Below are positions 1 through 4,914 of a DNA stretch of 5,075 bases, piece by piece; positions within the stretch are counted from its first letter, which is position 1, and the number at the start of each line of letters is the position of its first letter. Position numbers and translations under genes: made by a program. The notes under the pieces are model-generated. The model searched no databases. It had not been told where the DNA came from and was given only the letters and a program-made list of their open reading frames with translations. The stretch is from contig PQAK01000113.1 in NCBI GenBank assembly GCA_003105225.1, positions 1-5,075 of the forward strand. The letters run 5' to 3'. This DNA is from Deltaproteobacteria bacterium. Its GTDB lineage: Bacteria > Desulfobacterota > Deferrimicrobia > Deferrimicrobiales > Deferrimicrobiaceae.

Positions 1-263
1 CGGCGGAAGACGCCGTCCATGTAGGCGACGTCCCAGCCCACATCCATCAAGATCTTCCGGTGACGGCCCCCGCCGTCCACGGTCTCGATCAGGGCGGACA
101 CTCCGGCGGCGTTCTCCGGGGTCCACTTGACGTCGAACTGGTCGGCCTGCAGCCCCCCCGCCTCTCTCACGTCCTGCCGCATCCGGTTGTTGTCGTGCCA
201 GGCCACCTCGGAGAGACACTTGATGGAAAGCGACCGCACGCGCCCGATGTCCACTTTGCCCAT
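1..263 (-). CDS. MBL-fold metallohydrolase-like protein, N-terminal part (runs off left edge)
   Basis: The first 87 codons are visible and the gene continues beyond the left end of the window. The protein begins MGKVDIGRVRSLSIKCLSEV, continues through VAWHDNNRM, EAGGLQADQFDVKWTPENAA and ALIET, and then reads KILMDVGWDVAYMDGVF. This resembles the N-terminus of metallo-beta-lactamase-fold proteins of the dihydropterin/aminobenzene-phosphate-synthase-like group, where a strand of the type ILxDxG precedes the metal-binding HxHxDH loop. That loop would lie outside the window, so catalysis cannot be checked. The ATG at 261-263 is fixed by a strong ribosome site, GGGAGGTGG at 268-276, with a 4-nt gap. 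The gene starts 31 bp after the antiporter stop on the same strand, so it is probably the last visible member of that operon. The family assignment comes from memory of related sequences and is moderate. The substrate is unknown. Confidence 0.62.
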   Translation of the reverse strand, partial: MGKVDIGRVRSLSIKCLSEVAWHDNNRMRQDVREAGGLQADQFDVKWTPENAAGVSALIETVDGGGRHRKILMDVGWDVAYMDGVFR

Positions 264-294
264 CGCTCCACCTCCCGGTCGGTTTCTACCGTTA

Positions 295-1557
295 TCATAA
301 CAGGAAGAGCCAGGTGATAAGCGCGAAGACGGGCAGCAGGACCGCCGCGGAGTAGACCATGTAGCCGAAGAAGGAAGGCATCCGCACCCCGGCGCCTTCC
401 GCGATCGCCTTCACCATGAAGTTGGGCGCGTTCCCGATGTAGGTGTTCGCCCCCATGAAGACCGCCCCCGCGCTGATCGCCCGCAGGATCGGCGCGGAAA
501 CTCCCGCGACGTCTCCGTGCCCCGGCAGCCCCTGCGCAAGAGAGAGGAACGTCAGGTACGTGGGGGCGTTGTCCAGGAAGCTGGAAAGCGTCCCGGTCGC
601 CCAGAAAAACTGCCACGGCTGGGTCACCCCCAGTTCCCCCCCGCGCGCCTTGAGGAGCAGCAGCGCCGGGATCATCGTGGCGAAGATCCCGGCGAACAGG
701 ATCGCCACCTCCTCGATCGGGTGGTAGGTGAACTCGTTCTCCTCGCGGATCCGCGCCGGGGTTTTCCACGCGGAGAGGATCGCCGCGCCCGCCATCGCCG
801 TCTCGCGGACCGGGGTGGGGAGGAAAACCGCCCCGATCACGACCACCAGCAGGAGAACGTTCCATCCCCCGGCAATCGAGACGGGGATCTTCCCGTCGCC
901 ATCTCCCCGGGCGGCATGCCCGCCGATCCCCTCCGAACGCAGCGCCAGTCGGTCCATCACGTAAAAGATCCCGATGACGATTCCCGCCGTCGCCAGCCAG
1001 TAGTGCCAGAGGTTTTTCACCGTCCAGAAGAACGGGACCCCCCTGAGGTAGCCGAGAAACAGGGGCGGATCGCCGATCGGGGTGAGCAGCCCCCCGATGT
1101 TGGCGACGACGAAGATGAAGAAGACGACGACGTGGGCGGCCCGCTTCCGATGGGCGTTGGCCCGCAGGAGCGGACGGATGAGAAGCATCGACGCGCCCGT
1201 CGTCCCCAATACGTTGGAGAGCGCCGCCCCCGCTCCCAGGAAAATGCAGTTGATCCCCGGGGTCCCGCGGATCGCCCCCCGGAGCAGGATGCCGCCGGAG
1301 ATCGTGAAGAGGCTGCCCAGCAGGACGAGGAACGAGATGTATTCGAGGGTCGCGTGGAGCAGTTCGCGGGGAGCCGAAACGAGAAACCACGAGGCCACCG
1401 GGACGCCGAAGACCGCGCTTGCCTTCCCGTAATGCCTCGACCAGAACGAAGGGGCGAACAGGGGAAACAGGGCGATGGACAGCAGGAAGCCGGCGAAGGG
1501 AAGCACGCTCCACAGGGGCAAGGAACGACCGAGGGCGATCGGGTCGAGAGGCTCCAC
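295..1557 (-). CDS. Na+/H+ antiporter / CitMHS-like ion transporter
   Basis: A complete 420-residue polytopic membrane protein. Recognisable stretches, in order, are LPLWSVLPFAGFLLSIALFP (13-32), SNVLGTTGASMLLIRP (114-129), NIGGLLTPIGDPPLFLGYL (153-171), HPIEEVAILFAGIFATMIPA (279-298), FLDNAPTYLTFL (327-338) and MGANTYIGNAPNFMVKAIAE (368-387). The paired Asn/Pro/Gly re-entrant signatures (GTTGAS, TPIGDPP, DNAPTY, GNAPNF) are those of the ion transporter superfamily branch holding NhaD-type sodium:proton antiporters and putative citrate transporters. Known relatives exchange Na+ for H+ across the inner membrane; the substrate here is inferred, and an organic anion remains possible. A hydrophilic cytoplasmic loop with Gly/Asp runs near 208-225. 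The start is a GTG, because the frame is closed just upstream by the TAA of the preceding stress-protein gene, three codons before. The ribosome site is weak (AAGGCG), so translation is probably coupled to that gene. The stop is TGA at 295-297. Confidence 0.85.
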   Translation of the reverse strand: MEPLDPIALGRSLPLWSVLPFAGFLLSIALFPLFAPSFWSRHYGKASAVFGVPVASWFLVSAPRELLHATLEYISFLVLLGSLFTISGGILLRGAIRGTPGINCIFLGAGAALSNVLGTTGASMLLIRPLLRANAHRKRAAHVVVFFIFVVANIGGLLTPIGDPPLFLGYLRGVPFFWTVKNLWHYWLATAGIVIGIFYVMDRLALRSEGIGGHAARGDGDGKIPVSIAGGWNVLLLVVVIGAVFLPTPVRETAMAGAAILSAWKTPARIREENEFTYHPIEEVAILFAGIFATMIPALLLLKARGGELGVTQPWQFFWATGTLSSFLDNAPTYLTFLSLAQGLPGHGDVAGVSAPILRAISAGAVFMGANTYIGNAPNFMVKAIAEGAGVRMPSFFGYMVYSAAVLLPVFALITWLFLL

Positions 1558-1566
1558 CGTTTCGCC

Positions 1567-2397
1567 TTACATGTAGAGGAAAAGGTGCTGCAGGCCCAGG
1601 GAGAGCATCCTCCCCGTCACCGAAAGGCTCAATAGATCGTTCCACCGATGTTCCCCCCACCCGCCGAGGACAGCCGCATCCGCTCCCGCCTCCTCGCAGA
1701 ACGTCGGGAACCGGTCCGTTTTCGAGCCGGAGAGCACTTTCTCCTCGGGGGCCTGGTACCCGGCGTCCGCCAGGATATGGCGTACGGGGGCAAGACGCGC
1801 TTCGCCGGCCTCGGGAGAGTCGGCGATCGCCAGCAGGAGGATCCGGCAGCCGGATTTCCACAGGGAGAGCCGCGCCATGGCGCCCGCCGCCAGCGACGTC
1901 CGGTCTCCCCCTCCGCAGCCCACCACGACGGTCGACACCGGCCGGAAGATGGAGGCGGAAAGGAGAAGCGGCGCCGAACGGGACTGCATCATCGACAGGA
2001 CCATTTCCCCCGGTTCGTCCGCCTGGTCGTGTGCAAACCGGGAAACGGAACTGCTTACCAGCAGGTCGCAGGAGGCGCAGGCCTTTTCCATCTCCCTGCG
2101 CGGGTCCCCCGCCGCAACCTTTCCGTGGAAGGCGATCCCCGCGGCGCGGCATGCCGCCGCGACTTTCTCCAGCGCGGCGGATGCCTTCGCGGCATCCCGA
2201 TCCGCAAGGCGCCTTTCCGCCTGCCGGGCGAGATAGATCGCGCCGGGCGGGGCGCCCGACTCGATGCGCCGGATCCCCTCGAGATCCACCAGGGCGAGGC
2301 CGTGGATCTCCCCGCCGTGCGACCGTGCCGTGTCGATCGCCAGCAGCAGGTCCGCGCCGGACGGGTCCTCGAAAGAAACCGGGTACAGGAGTTTCAT
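1567..2397 (-). CDS. Tandem universal stress protein (UspA-like, two domains)
   Basis: A complete cytoplasmic protein of 276 residues, about twice a single Usp domain. Domain 1 (about 1-148) opens MKLLYPVSFEDPSGADLLLA, has the alternating helix with GIAFHGKVAAGDPRREMEKA (87-106), and then the strand/loop CDLLVSSSVSRF (110-121). Domain 2 begins near 153 with PVSTVVVGCGGGDRTSLAAG and ends with GADAAVLGGWGEHRWNDLL and VTGRMLSLGLQHLFLYM. The usual ATP-binding signature G-2x-G-9x-G(S/T) is only partly kept: the first glycines are present in GGWG (245-248), but the final GS/GT is not at the right spacing, and domain 1 shows no clear copy. It may therefore bind nucleotide poorly or not at all. The ATG shares an ATGA overlap with the stop of the DoxX-like gene, and a GGGAG site lies 3 nt upstream. 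The antiporter starts 9 nt after its stop in the same reading frame. This gene order suggests a Usp regulating or protecting the membrane partner, which is inference. Confidence 0.78.
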   Translation of the reverse strand: MKLLYPVSFEDPSGADLLLAIDTARSHGGEIHGLALVDLEGIRRIESGAPPGAIYLARQAERRLADRDAAKASAALEKVAAACRAAGIAFHGKVAAGDPRREMEKACASCDLLVSSSVSRFAHDQADEPGEMVLSMMQSRSAPLLLSASIFRPVSTVVVGCGGGDRTSLAAGAMARLSLWKSGCRILLLAIADSPEAGEARLAPVRHILADAGYQAPEEKVLSGSKTDRFPTFCEEAGADAAVLGGWGEHRWNDLLSLSVTGRMLSLGLQHLFLYM

Positions 2398-2789
2398 GCG
2401 CTCCCGCCGCGGCGCCGGATGCAGAACTCGCCCCCCCCCGTCGACACGATCGCCAGCAGCCCCCCCAGGATCGCCAGGTTCTTGGCGAACTGGACCGCCT
2501 GGCCCGCCGCGGAGAAATCGCGGTGGAAGACGGCCGTCGTCGGGATGAGGAAGAAGATCAGGGCCAGCGCTCCGAGCCTCGGGTAATACCCCAGCAGAAC
2601 CATGAGTCCCCCGCAGATCTCGACGGCGATCGCCAGGACGAGGAATACACCCGTGATGTGCATTCCCTTGCCGGCCATGTAGGCCTGGGTCTGCGAGAAG
2701 GCGAAGATCTTGCTCATGCCGGAAAACAGGAAGATGCCGGAGAGCAGGATGCGGGAGAGGAGGATCCCAACCGACGCGAGACGGTCCAT
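2394..2789 (-). CDS. DoxX-family membrane protein
   Basis: A complete 131-residue integral membrane protein with four predicted helices, at about residues 8-28 (LLSRILLSGIFLFSGMSKIF region), 44-66, 71-86 and 101-117. The hallmarks of the DoxX family are the early FLFSGMSKIF, the central VEICGGLMVLLGYYPRLGAL and the late QFAKNLAILGGLLAI. Length fits the family, which usually has 120-150 residues. DoxX proteins are quinone-linked or redox/sulfur-stress-associated membrane proteins in several bacteria, but most, including this one, have no proven activity. The tail EFCIRRRGG is basic and probably cytoplasmic. The frame stays open 32 codons further upstream, but the ATG at 2787-2789 is chosen because GGAGGTGA (2794-2801) sits directly before it and the upstream residues look non-coding and cover the promoter. 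It is the first gene of the four-gene set and overlaps the next by 4 bases. Confidence 0.82.
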   Translation of the reverse strand: MDRLASVGILLSRILLSGIFLFSGMSKIFAFSQTQAYMAGKGMHITGVFLVLAIAVEICGGLMVLLGYYPRLGALALIFFLIPTTAVFHRDFSAAGQAVQFAKNLAILGGLLAIVSTGGGEFCIRRRGGSA

Positions 2790-2793
2790 CCGT

Positions 2794-2801
2794 TCACCTC
2801 C
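2794..2801 (-). promoter_or_regulatory. Ribosome binding site deciding the DoxX-like start
   Basis: GGAGGTGA on the minus strand, 4 nt before the ATG at 2787-2789. The near-consensus match and spacing settle the start against an in-frame upstream start at 2885, which has no such site. Confidence 0.8.
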
Positions 2802-2843
2802 GTTGTGGTTCATCTTATGTTCTTCAGCGCCCGGGCACCTGCA

Positions 2844-2872
2844 ATTACCGTGGGACGACGTGAAAAAGTCAA
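2844..2872 (-). promoter_or_regulatory. Sigma70-type promoter for the DoxX-Usp-antiporter operon
   Basis: On the minus strand, TTGACT (2867-2872) matches five of six bases of the -35 consensus. After exactly 17 bases comes GGTAAT (2844-2849), which matches four of six bases of the -10 consensus. Transcription would begin near 2837, giving a leader of about 48 nt before the DoxX-like ATG. The site lies in the only sizeable gap between selD and the DoxX-like gene. This is a motif match only, and the TTGACT lies in a stretch that may also belong to a dispersed repeat (see findings). Confidence 0.45.
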
Positions 2873-2912
2873 GGAACGTCCCCAAGTGAACCGGATTCAG
2901 GGATGGGGATGG

Positions 2913-4040
2913 TCATACCACCGTGAGCCGGGGCTGACTCGGAGCGGCCATCGGGTGGGTGCGGCCGATCCACCAGGCCTTCTCCCCGGCGTCCGCGAGC
3001 GCCTTGCGCAGCGGGTCCGCCCGGTCCTCCGGCACGAACAGCAGAAGTCCCCCCGAGGTCTGCGGGTCCGCCAGGATGCAAACCTCCTCCTCGGGGAAAA
3101 GCGGGGGGAAGCGGACCTTGGCGCGCTGGAACGACAGGTTGTCCCGGGTGCCGCCGGGAACCGGCGGGATGCCGAAACGCCGGTGGACCCACTGCGCGCC
3201 GGGGATGTGCGGGAGATCGGCCAGCGCGGGACGGATGCGCCGGCGCAGCAGTTCCCGCACTCCCGGGAAGACCGGGATTTCAGAATGACGTATCTCCGCA
3301 CAGAGGCCGCTCCCCTCCAGCACTTCGATCAGGTGCCCGGTAAGACCGTACCCCGTGACGTCGGTGGCGGTGTGGATCCGCGCCTCGCGCCCCGCTCGCG
3401 CCGCCCCCGCGTTGAGCCGCGACATGGACTCTATAACGGCGTTCTCCGTTTCTTTCGACGCGATCTTCCACTTGATCGCCGTGGTCGCCACGCCCGTCCC
3501 GATCGGCTTGGTGAGGACGATGTGGTCCCCCGCCCCGGCCCCCCGGTTGTCCCAGATCCGATCCGGAGGGACGCTGCCCGTCACCGACAGCCCGAACTTG
3601 GGCTCCTTGTCCTTGATCGTGTGCCCGCCGATGATGCAGATCCCGGCCTCCTTCGCCTTGTCGACCGCCCCCGCCATCACGTCCGCCAGCATCGGCAGCA
3701 CCTTCGGGTTGTCGGGGAACGCCGCGATCGCCAGCGCATAGAGCGGCTCCCCCCCCATCGCGTAGACGTCGCTCAGCGAATTGGCCGCGGCGATCGCACC
3801 GTACGTGTACGGGTCGTCGACGATCGGCGTGAAGAAATCGAGCGTTGCGACCAGCGCCCGGTCCGCATCCAGGCGGAAGATCCCCCCGTCGTCGGCAAGC
3901 GACGTTCCCACCATCACCCGCGGATCGGACGGTTGGGGAAGAGCGGCGAGTATCCGGGCAAGGACCCCCTGCCCCAGCTTCGACGCTCAACCGGCGCAGG
4001 AGGACAGGTGCGTCAGGAAGATCCTCTCCCTGTCGCTCAA
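2913..4040 (-). CDS. selD: Selenide,water dikinase SelD, selenocysteine-containing (TGA at 3987-3989)
   Basis: SelD makes selenophosphate from selenide and ATP in the cytoplasm, the selenium donor for Sec-tRNA and selenouridine. Read from the TTG at 4038-4040, the protein has 375 residues and begins MSDRERIFLTHLSSCAGU, with TGA as codon 18 exactly where the family has its catalytic Cys or Sec (CAGU-ASK, with the essential Lys at 21). Downstream are the metal-binding Asp pair of ADDGG (about 50-51), ATLDFFTP with Asp68, NSLSDVYAMGG (87-97), GGHTIKDKEPKFG (138-150), DVTGYGLTGHL (227-237) and ADPQTSGGLL (about 324-333). Both sides of the TGA are in one frame and family-like, and a SECIS-type hairpin follows, so this is recoding rather than a broken gene. 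The TTG start is inferred: it lies 19 bp after the stop of the upstream gene, behind a GGGGG stretch 8 nt away, with no ATG in frame. Starting at the GTG near 3917 would remove the active site. Transcription probably comes from the promoter of the upstream gene. Confidence 0.93.
3956..3974 (-). promoter_or_regulatory. Bacterial SECIS hairpin in selD
   Basis: Counting the U of the UGA (3989) as 1, bases 16-23 (GGGCAGGG) can pair with bases 27-34 (CCUUGCCC), including one G-U pair, leaving the tight loop GGU at 24-26. The quadruplet GGUC at 24-27 equals the apical loop of the E. coli fdhF SECIS, where it sits at 22-25 and contacts SelB. The loop begins 20 nt after the UGA, inside the range known for bacterial SECIS elements. 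Pairing was done by hand; no energy was calculated. Confidence 0.7.
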
Positions 4041-4059
4041 ATACCGAATCCCCCGGAGG

Positions 4060-4545
4060 TTATGCCGCCTTCCGTACGGGGACCTGGATCTCGGTCAGCA
4101 TGTCGTCCTGGCTCCCCCCCGAGTGCGGCTCCGGCGCCACGAAGAAGACCTCCCGGGCCTCCCCGGCTACTTCATACCGGTTCTCCCGGAGCCAGTCCAG
4201 CACTTTTTCGTAGGTGCAGGAAATCCAGTCGTACGGCCCCCGGTGGAAGAAGGACGCGACTTCCTGCTCGGGCAGCTCGACGATTTCGGTCCCCGGCACC
4301 GCCGGTTCCGGCGGATCCCCCGCCAGCGGGAAAAGGACCTCGTAGTCGGCGTGGAAGGCGTCCGGCATCCGCAGGCCTTCGCGGCGGATCCCCAAGCCCG
4401 GCTCCCGGAACATCAGCTTGTGCTCCAGCGCCTTGTCGTAGAGCCGGGAGAACGCGGTGTCCACGTCCCAGAGGGAGACGTCGACCCTGCAGCCGATCGC
4501 CTTCACCGCGGGCACCGTCTTTATCTCATGAAAGGGCGTTCCCAT
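4060..4545 (-). CDS. GyrI-like / SOUL effector-binding domain protein
   Basis: A complete protein of 161 residues with no membrane segment or signal peptide. It is a stand-alone effector-binding domain as in GyrI and the C-terminus of BmrR/Rob-type regulators. Family features are the opening FHEIKTVPAVKAIGCRVDVS (5-24), the helix TAFSRLYDKALEHKL (30-44), DAFHADYEVLFPL (62-74), the second half with EVASFFHRGPYDWI (95-108) and KVLDWLRENRYEV (114-126), and the closing REVFFVAPEP (131-140) and DMLTEIQVPV (148-157). Such proteins bind small hydrophobic ligands or, in GyrI, DNA gyrase; a few hydrolyse cyclopropane compounds. There is no DNA-binding domain, so it is not a transcription factor by itself. 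Start: two ATGs lie side by side; the second (4543-4545) is preferred because GAGGAGG at 4551-4557 is then at normal spacing. selD follows 19 bp after its stop, so the two are probably co-transcribed. The ligand is unknown. Confidence 0.75.
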   Translation of the reverse strand: MGTPFHEIKTVPAVKAIGCRVDVSLWDVDTAFSRLYDKALEHKLMFREPGLGIRREGLRMPDAFHADYEVLFPLAGDPPEPAVPGTEIVELPEQEVASFFHRGPYDWISCTYEKVLDWLRENRYEVAGEAREVFFVAPEPHSGGSQDDMLTEIQVPVRKAA

Positions 4546-4550
4546 CATCT

Positions 4551-4557
4551 CCTCCTC
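4551..4557 (-). promoter_or_regulatory. Ribosome binding site of the GyrI-like gene
   Basis: GAGGAGG on the minus strand. It leaves 5 nt to the second of two adjacent ATGs but only 2 nt to the first, so it favours the start at 4545. The long upstream open frame (to 4641) has no comparable site. Confidence 0.65.
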
Positions 4558-4644
4558 GGGGCATGTCCAACCCCTCTGCCACGTTGGATGGAGAGACGCC
4601 GCGGAACGATTCCCCACGAAGATCGATTCCATATACGGCATGTT

Positions 4645-4672
4645 ATCTTATCGATACATAAATCTTTTTGAA
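4645..4672 (-). promoter_or_regulatory. Possible promoter for the GyrI-like gene and selD
   Basis: On the minus strand, TTCAAA (4667-4672) and TAAGAT (4645-4650) are separated by 16 bases. Each is a partial match to the sigma70 hexamers, and the region is AT-rich. It would give a leader of about 95 nt before the GyrI-like ATG. This is weak evidence from motif and position only. Confidence 0.25.
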
Positions 4673-4696
4673 TTCTTCCGCACGAAGCCTCCCCGA

Positions 4697-4721
4697 TTTC
4701 ACGATCCGCCGGCGGTCGAAA
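4697..4721. repeat. Imperfect GC-rich dyad, possible operator
   Basis: The core CCGCCGGCGG (4706-4715) is a perfect 10-bp palindrome. Allowing a bulged T (4705) and an unpaired AC/CA step (4700-4701), it extends to TTT..CGA on the left and TCGAAA on the right, so 11 bases of each arm match. There is no following T-run on either strand, so it is not a terminator. Its position between divergent promoters suggests a regulator site, which is inference. Confidence 0.35.
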
Positions 4722-4753
4722 CGAATTCAATAAAACCATGTTTACAAATTTCC

Positions 4754-4783
4754 TTGACACCCGTTTCCCGCTTGAGGTAGAAA
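4754..4783 (+). promoter_or_regulatory. Sigma70-type promoter for the MFS transporter
   Basis: TTGACA at 4754-4759 is a perfect -35 hexamer. TAGAAA at 4778-4783, after 18 bases, is the best -10 candidate (four of six). A second AT-rich hexamer, TATAAG at 4784-4789, is too far away for standard spacing. Transcription would begin near 4790, leaving a leader of about 125 nt. Confidence 0.5.
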
Positions 4784-4795
4784 TATAAGAACCAA

Positions 4796-4820
4796 TTTTA
4801 CAGGGTAAAACCGCTTTTAC
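4796..4820 (+). repeat. TTTTAC / GTAAAA / TTTTAC operator-like repeats
   Basis: TTTTAC (4796-4801) and GTAAAA (4805-4810) form a perfect 6-bp inverted repeat with a 3-base centre. TTTTAC returns at 4815-4820, 19 bp from the first copy. The set lies just after the predicted transcription start of the MFS gene, a typical place for a repressor to act. The regulator is not in the window. Confidence 0.45.
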
Positions 4821-4914
4821 GTTGGAAGGGGGGTGGTCGAACCTTTTCGAAAGGCATGGAGGGTATTGGCACCGGGAGATGACAGGATCGATAAACCTGA
4901 AGGAGGGGTAACGA

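Larger units (their letters stand above)
4546..4914. other. Divergent intergenic region, AT-rich in its centre
   Basis: These 369 bp separate the GyrI-like gene (minus) from the MFS transporter (plus). No credible gene is seen. The centre, about 4620-4810, is clearly richer in A+T than the flanking genes, as expected for back-to-back promoters. It holds a clear plus-strand promoter (4754-4783), a weaker minus-strand candidate (4645-4672), a GC-rich dyad at 4697-4721, an 8-bp inverted repeat TTGAATTC/GAATTCAA (4668-4675 and 4723-4730), and TTTTAC/GTAAAA repeats at 4796-4820. No known riboswitch class was recognised. Confidence 0.7.

Noticed and set aside
291..301. GTTATCATAAC palindrome at the antiporter stop
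   Set aside because: A 5-bp AT-rich repeat with a 1-base centre cannot form a terminator and the downstream gene is only 31 bp away; probably chance.
167..2152. Long minus-strand open frame overlapping the Usp and antiporter genes
   Set aside because: Arg/Gly/Pro-rich composition without a domain; the other frame carries two clear protein families with ribosome sites and correct operon spacing.
2859..2888. Terminator after selD (GGGGA-CGT-TCCTT followed by five T)
   Set aside because: Only three Watson-Crick pairs hold the stem, the rest being G-U pairs, and the T-run is separated by GAC. Too weak to call.
2869..2916. 15-codon peptide (MTIPIPESGSLGDVP) starting in an ATGA overlap with the selD stop
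   Set aside because: The overlap is suggestive, but there is no ribosome site or conserved pattern, and it ends inside the promoter region of the next operon.
3917..4040. selD as a pseudogene broken by a nonsense codon, or starting at the GTG near 3917
   Set aside because: The residues on both sides of the TGA match the family in one frame, the TGA sits at the catalytic Cys/Sec position, and a SECIS-like hairpin follows. A GTG start would remove the active site.
1419..4661. Very long open plus-strand frame opposite several genes
   Set aside because: The product is low-complexity Arg/Pro/Gly-rich with no recognisable domain. It is the usual antisense shadow in GC-rich DNA and crosses selD, the DoxX-like gene and the Usp gene.
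4856..4882. Upstream mini-ORF MEGIGTGR in the MFS leader
   Set aside because: Only 8 codons with a ribosome-like GAAAGG just 1 nt before the ATG; no sign of a regulatory peptide such as a codon run.
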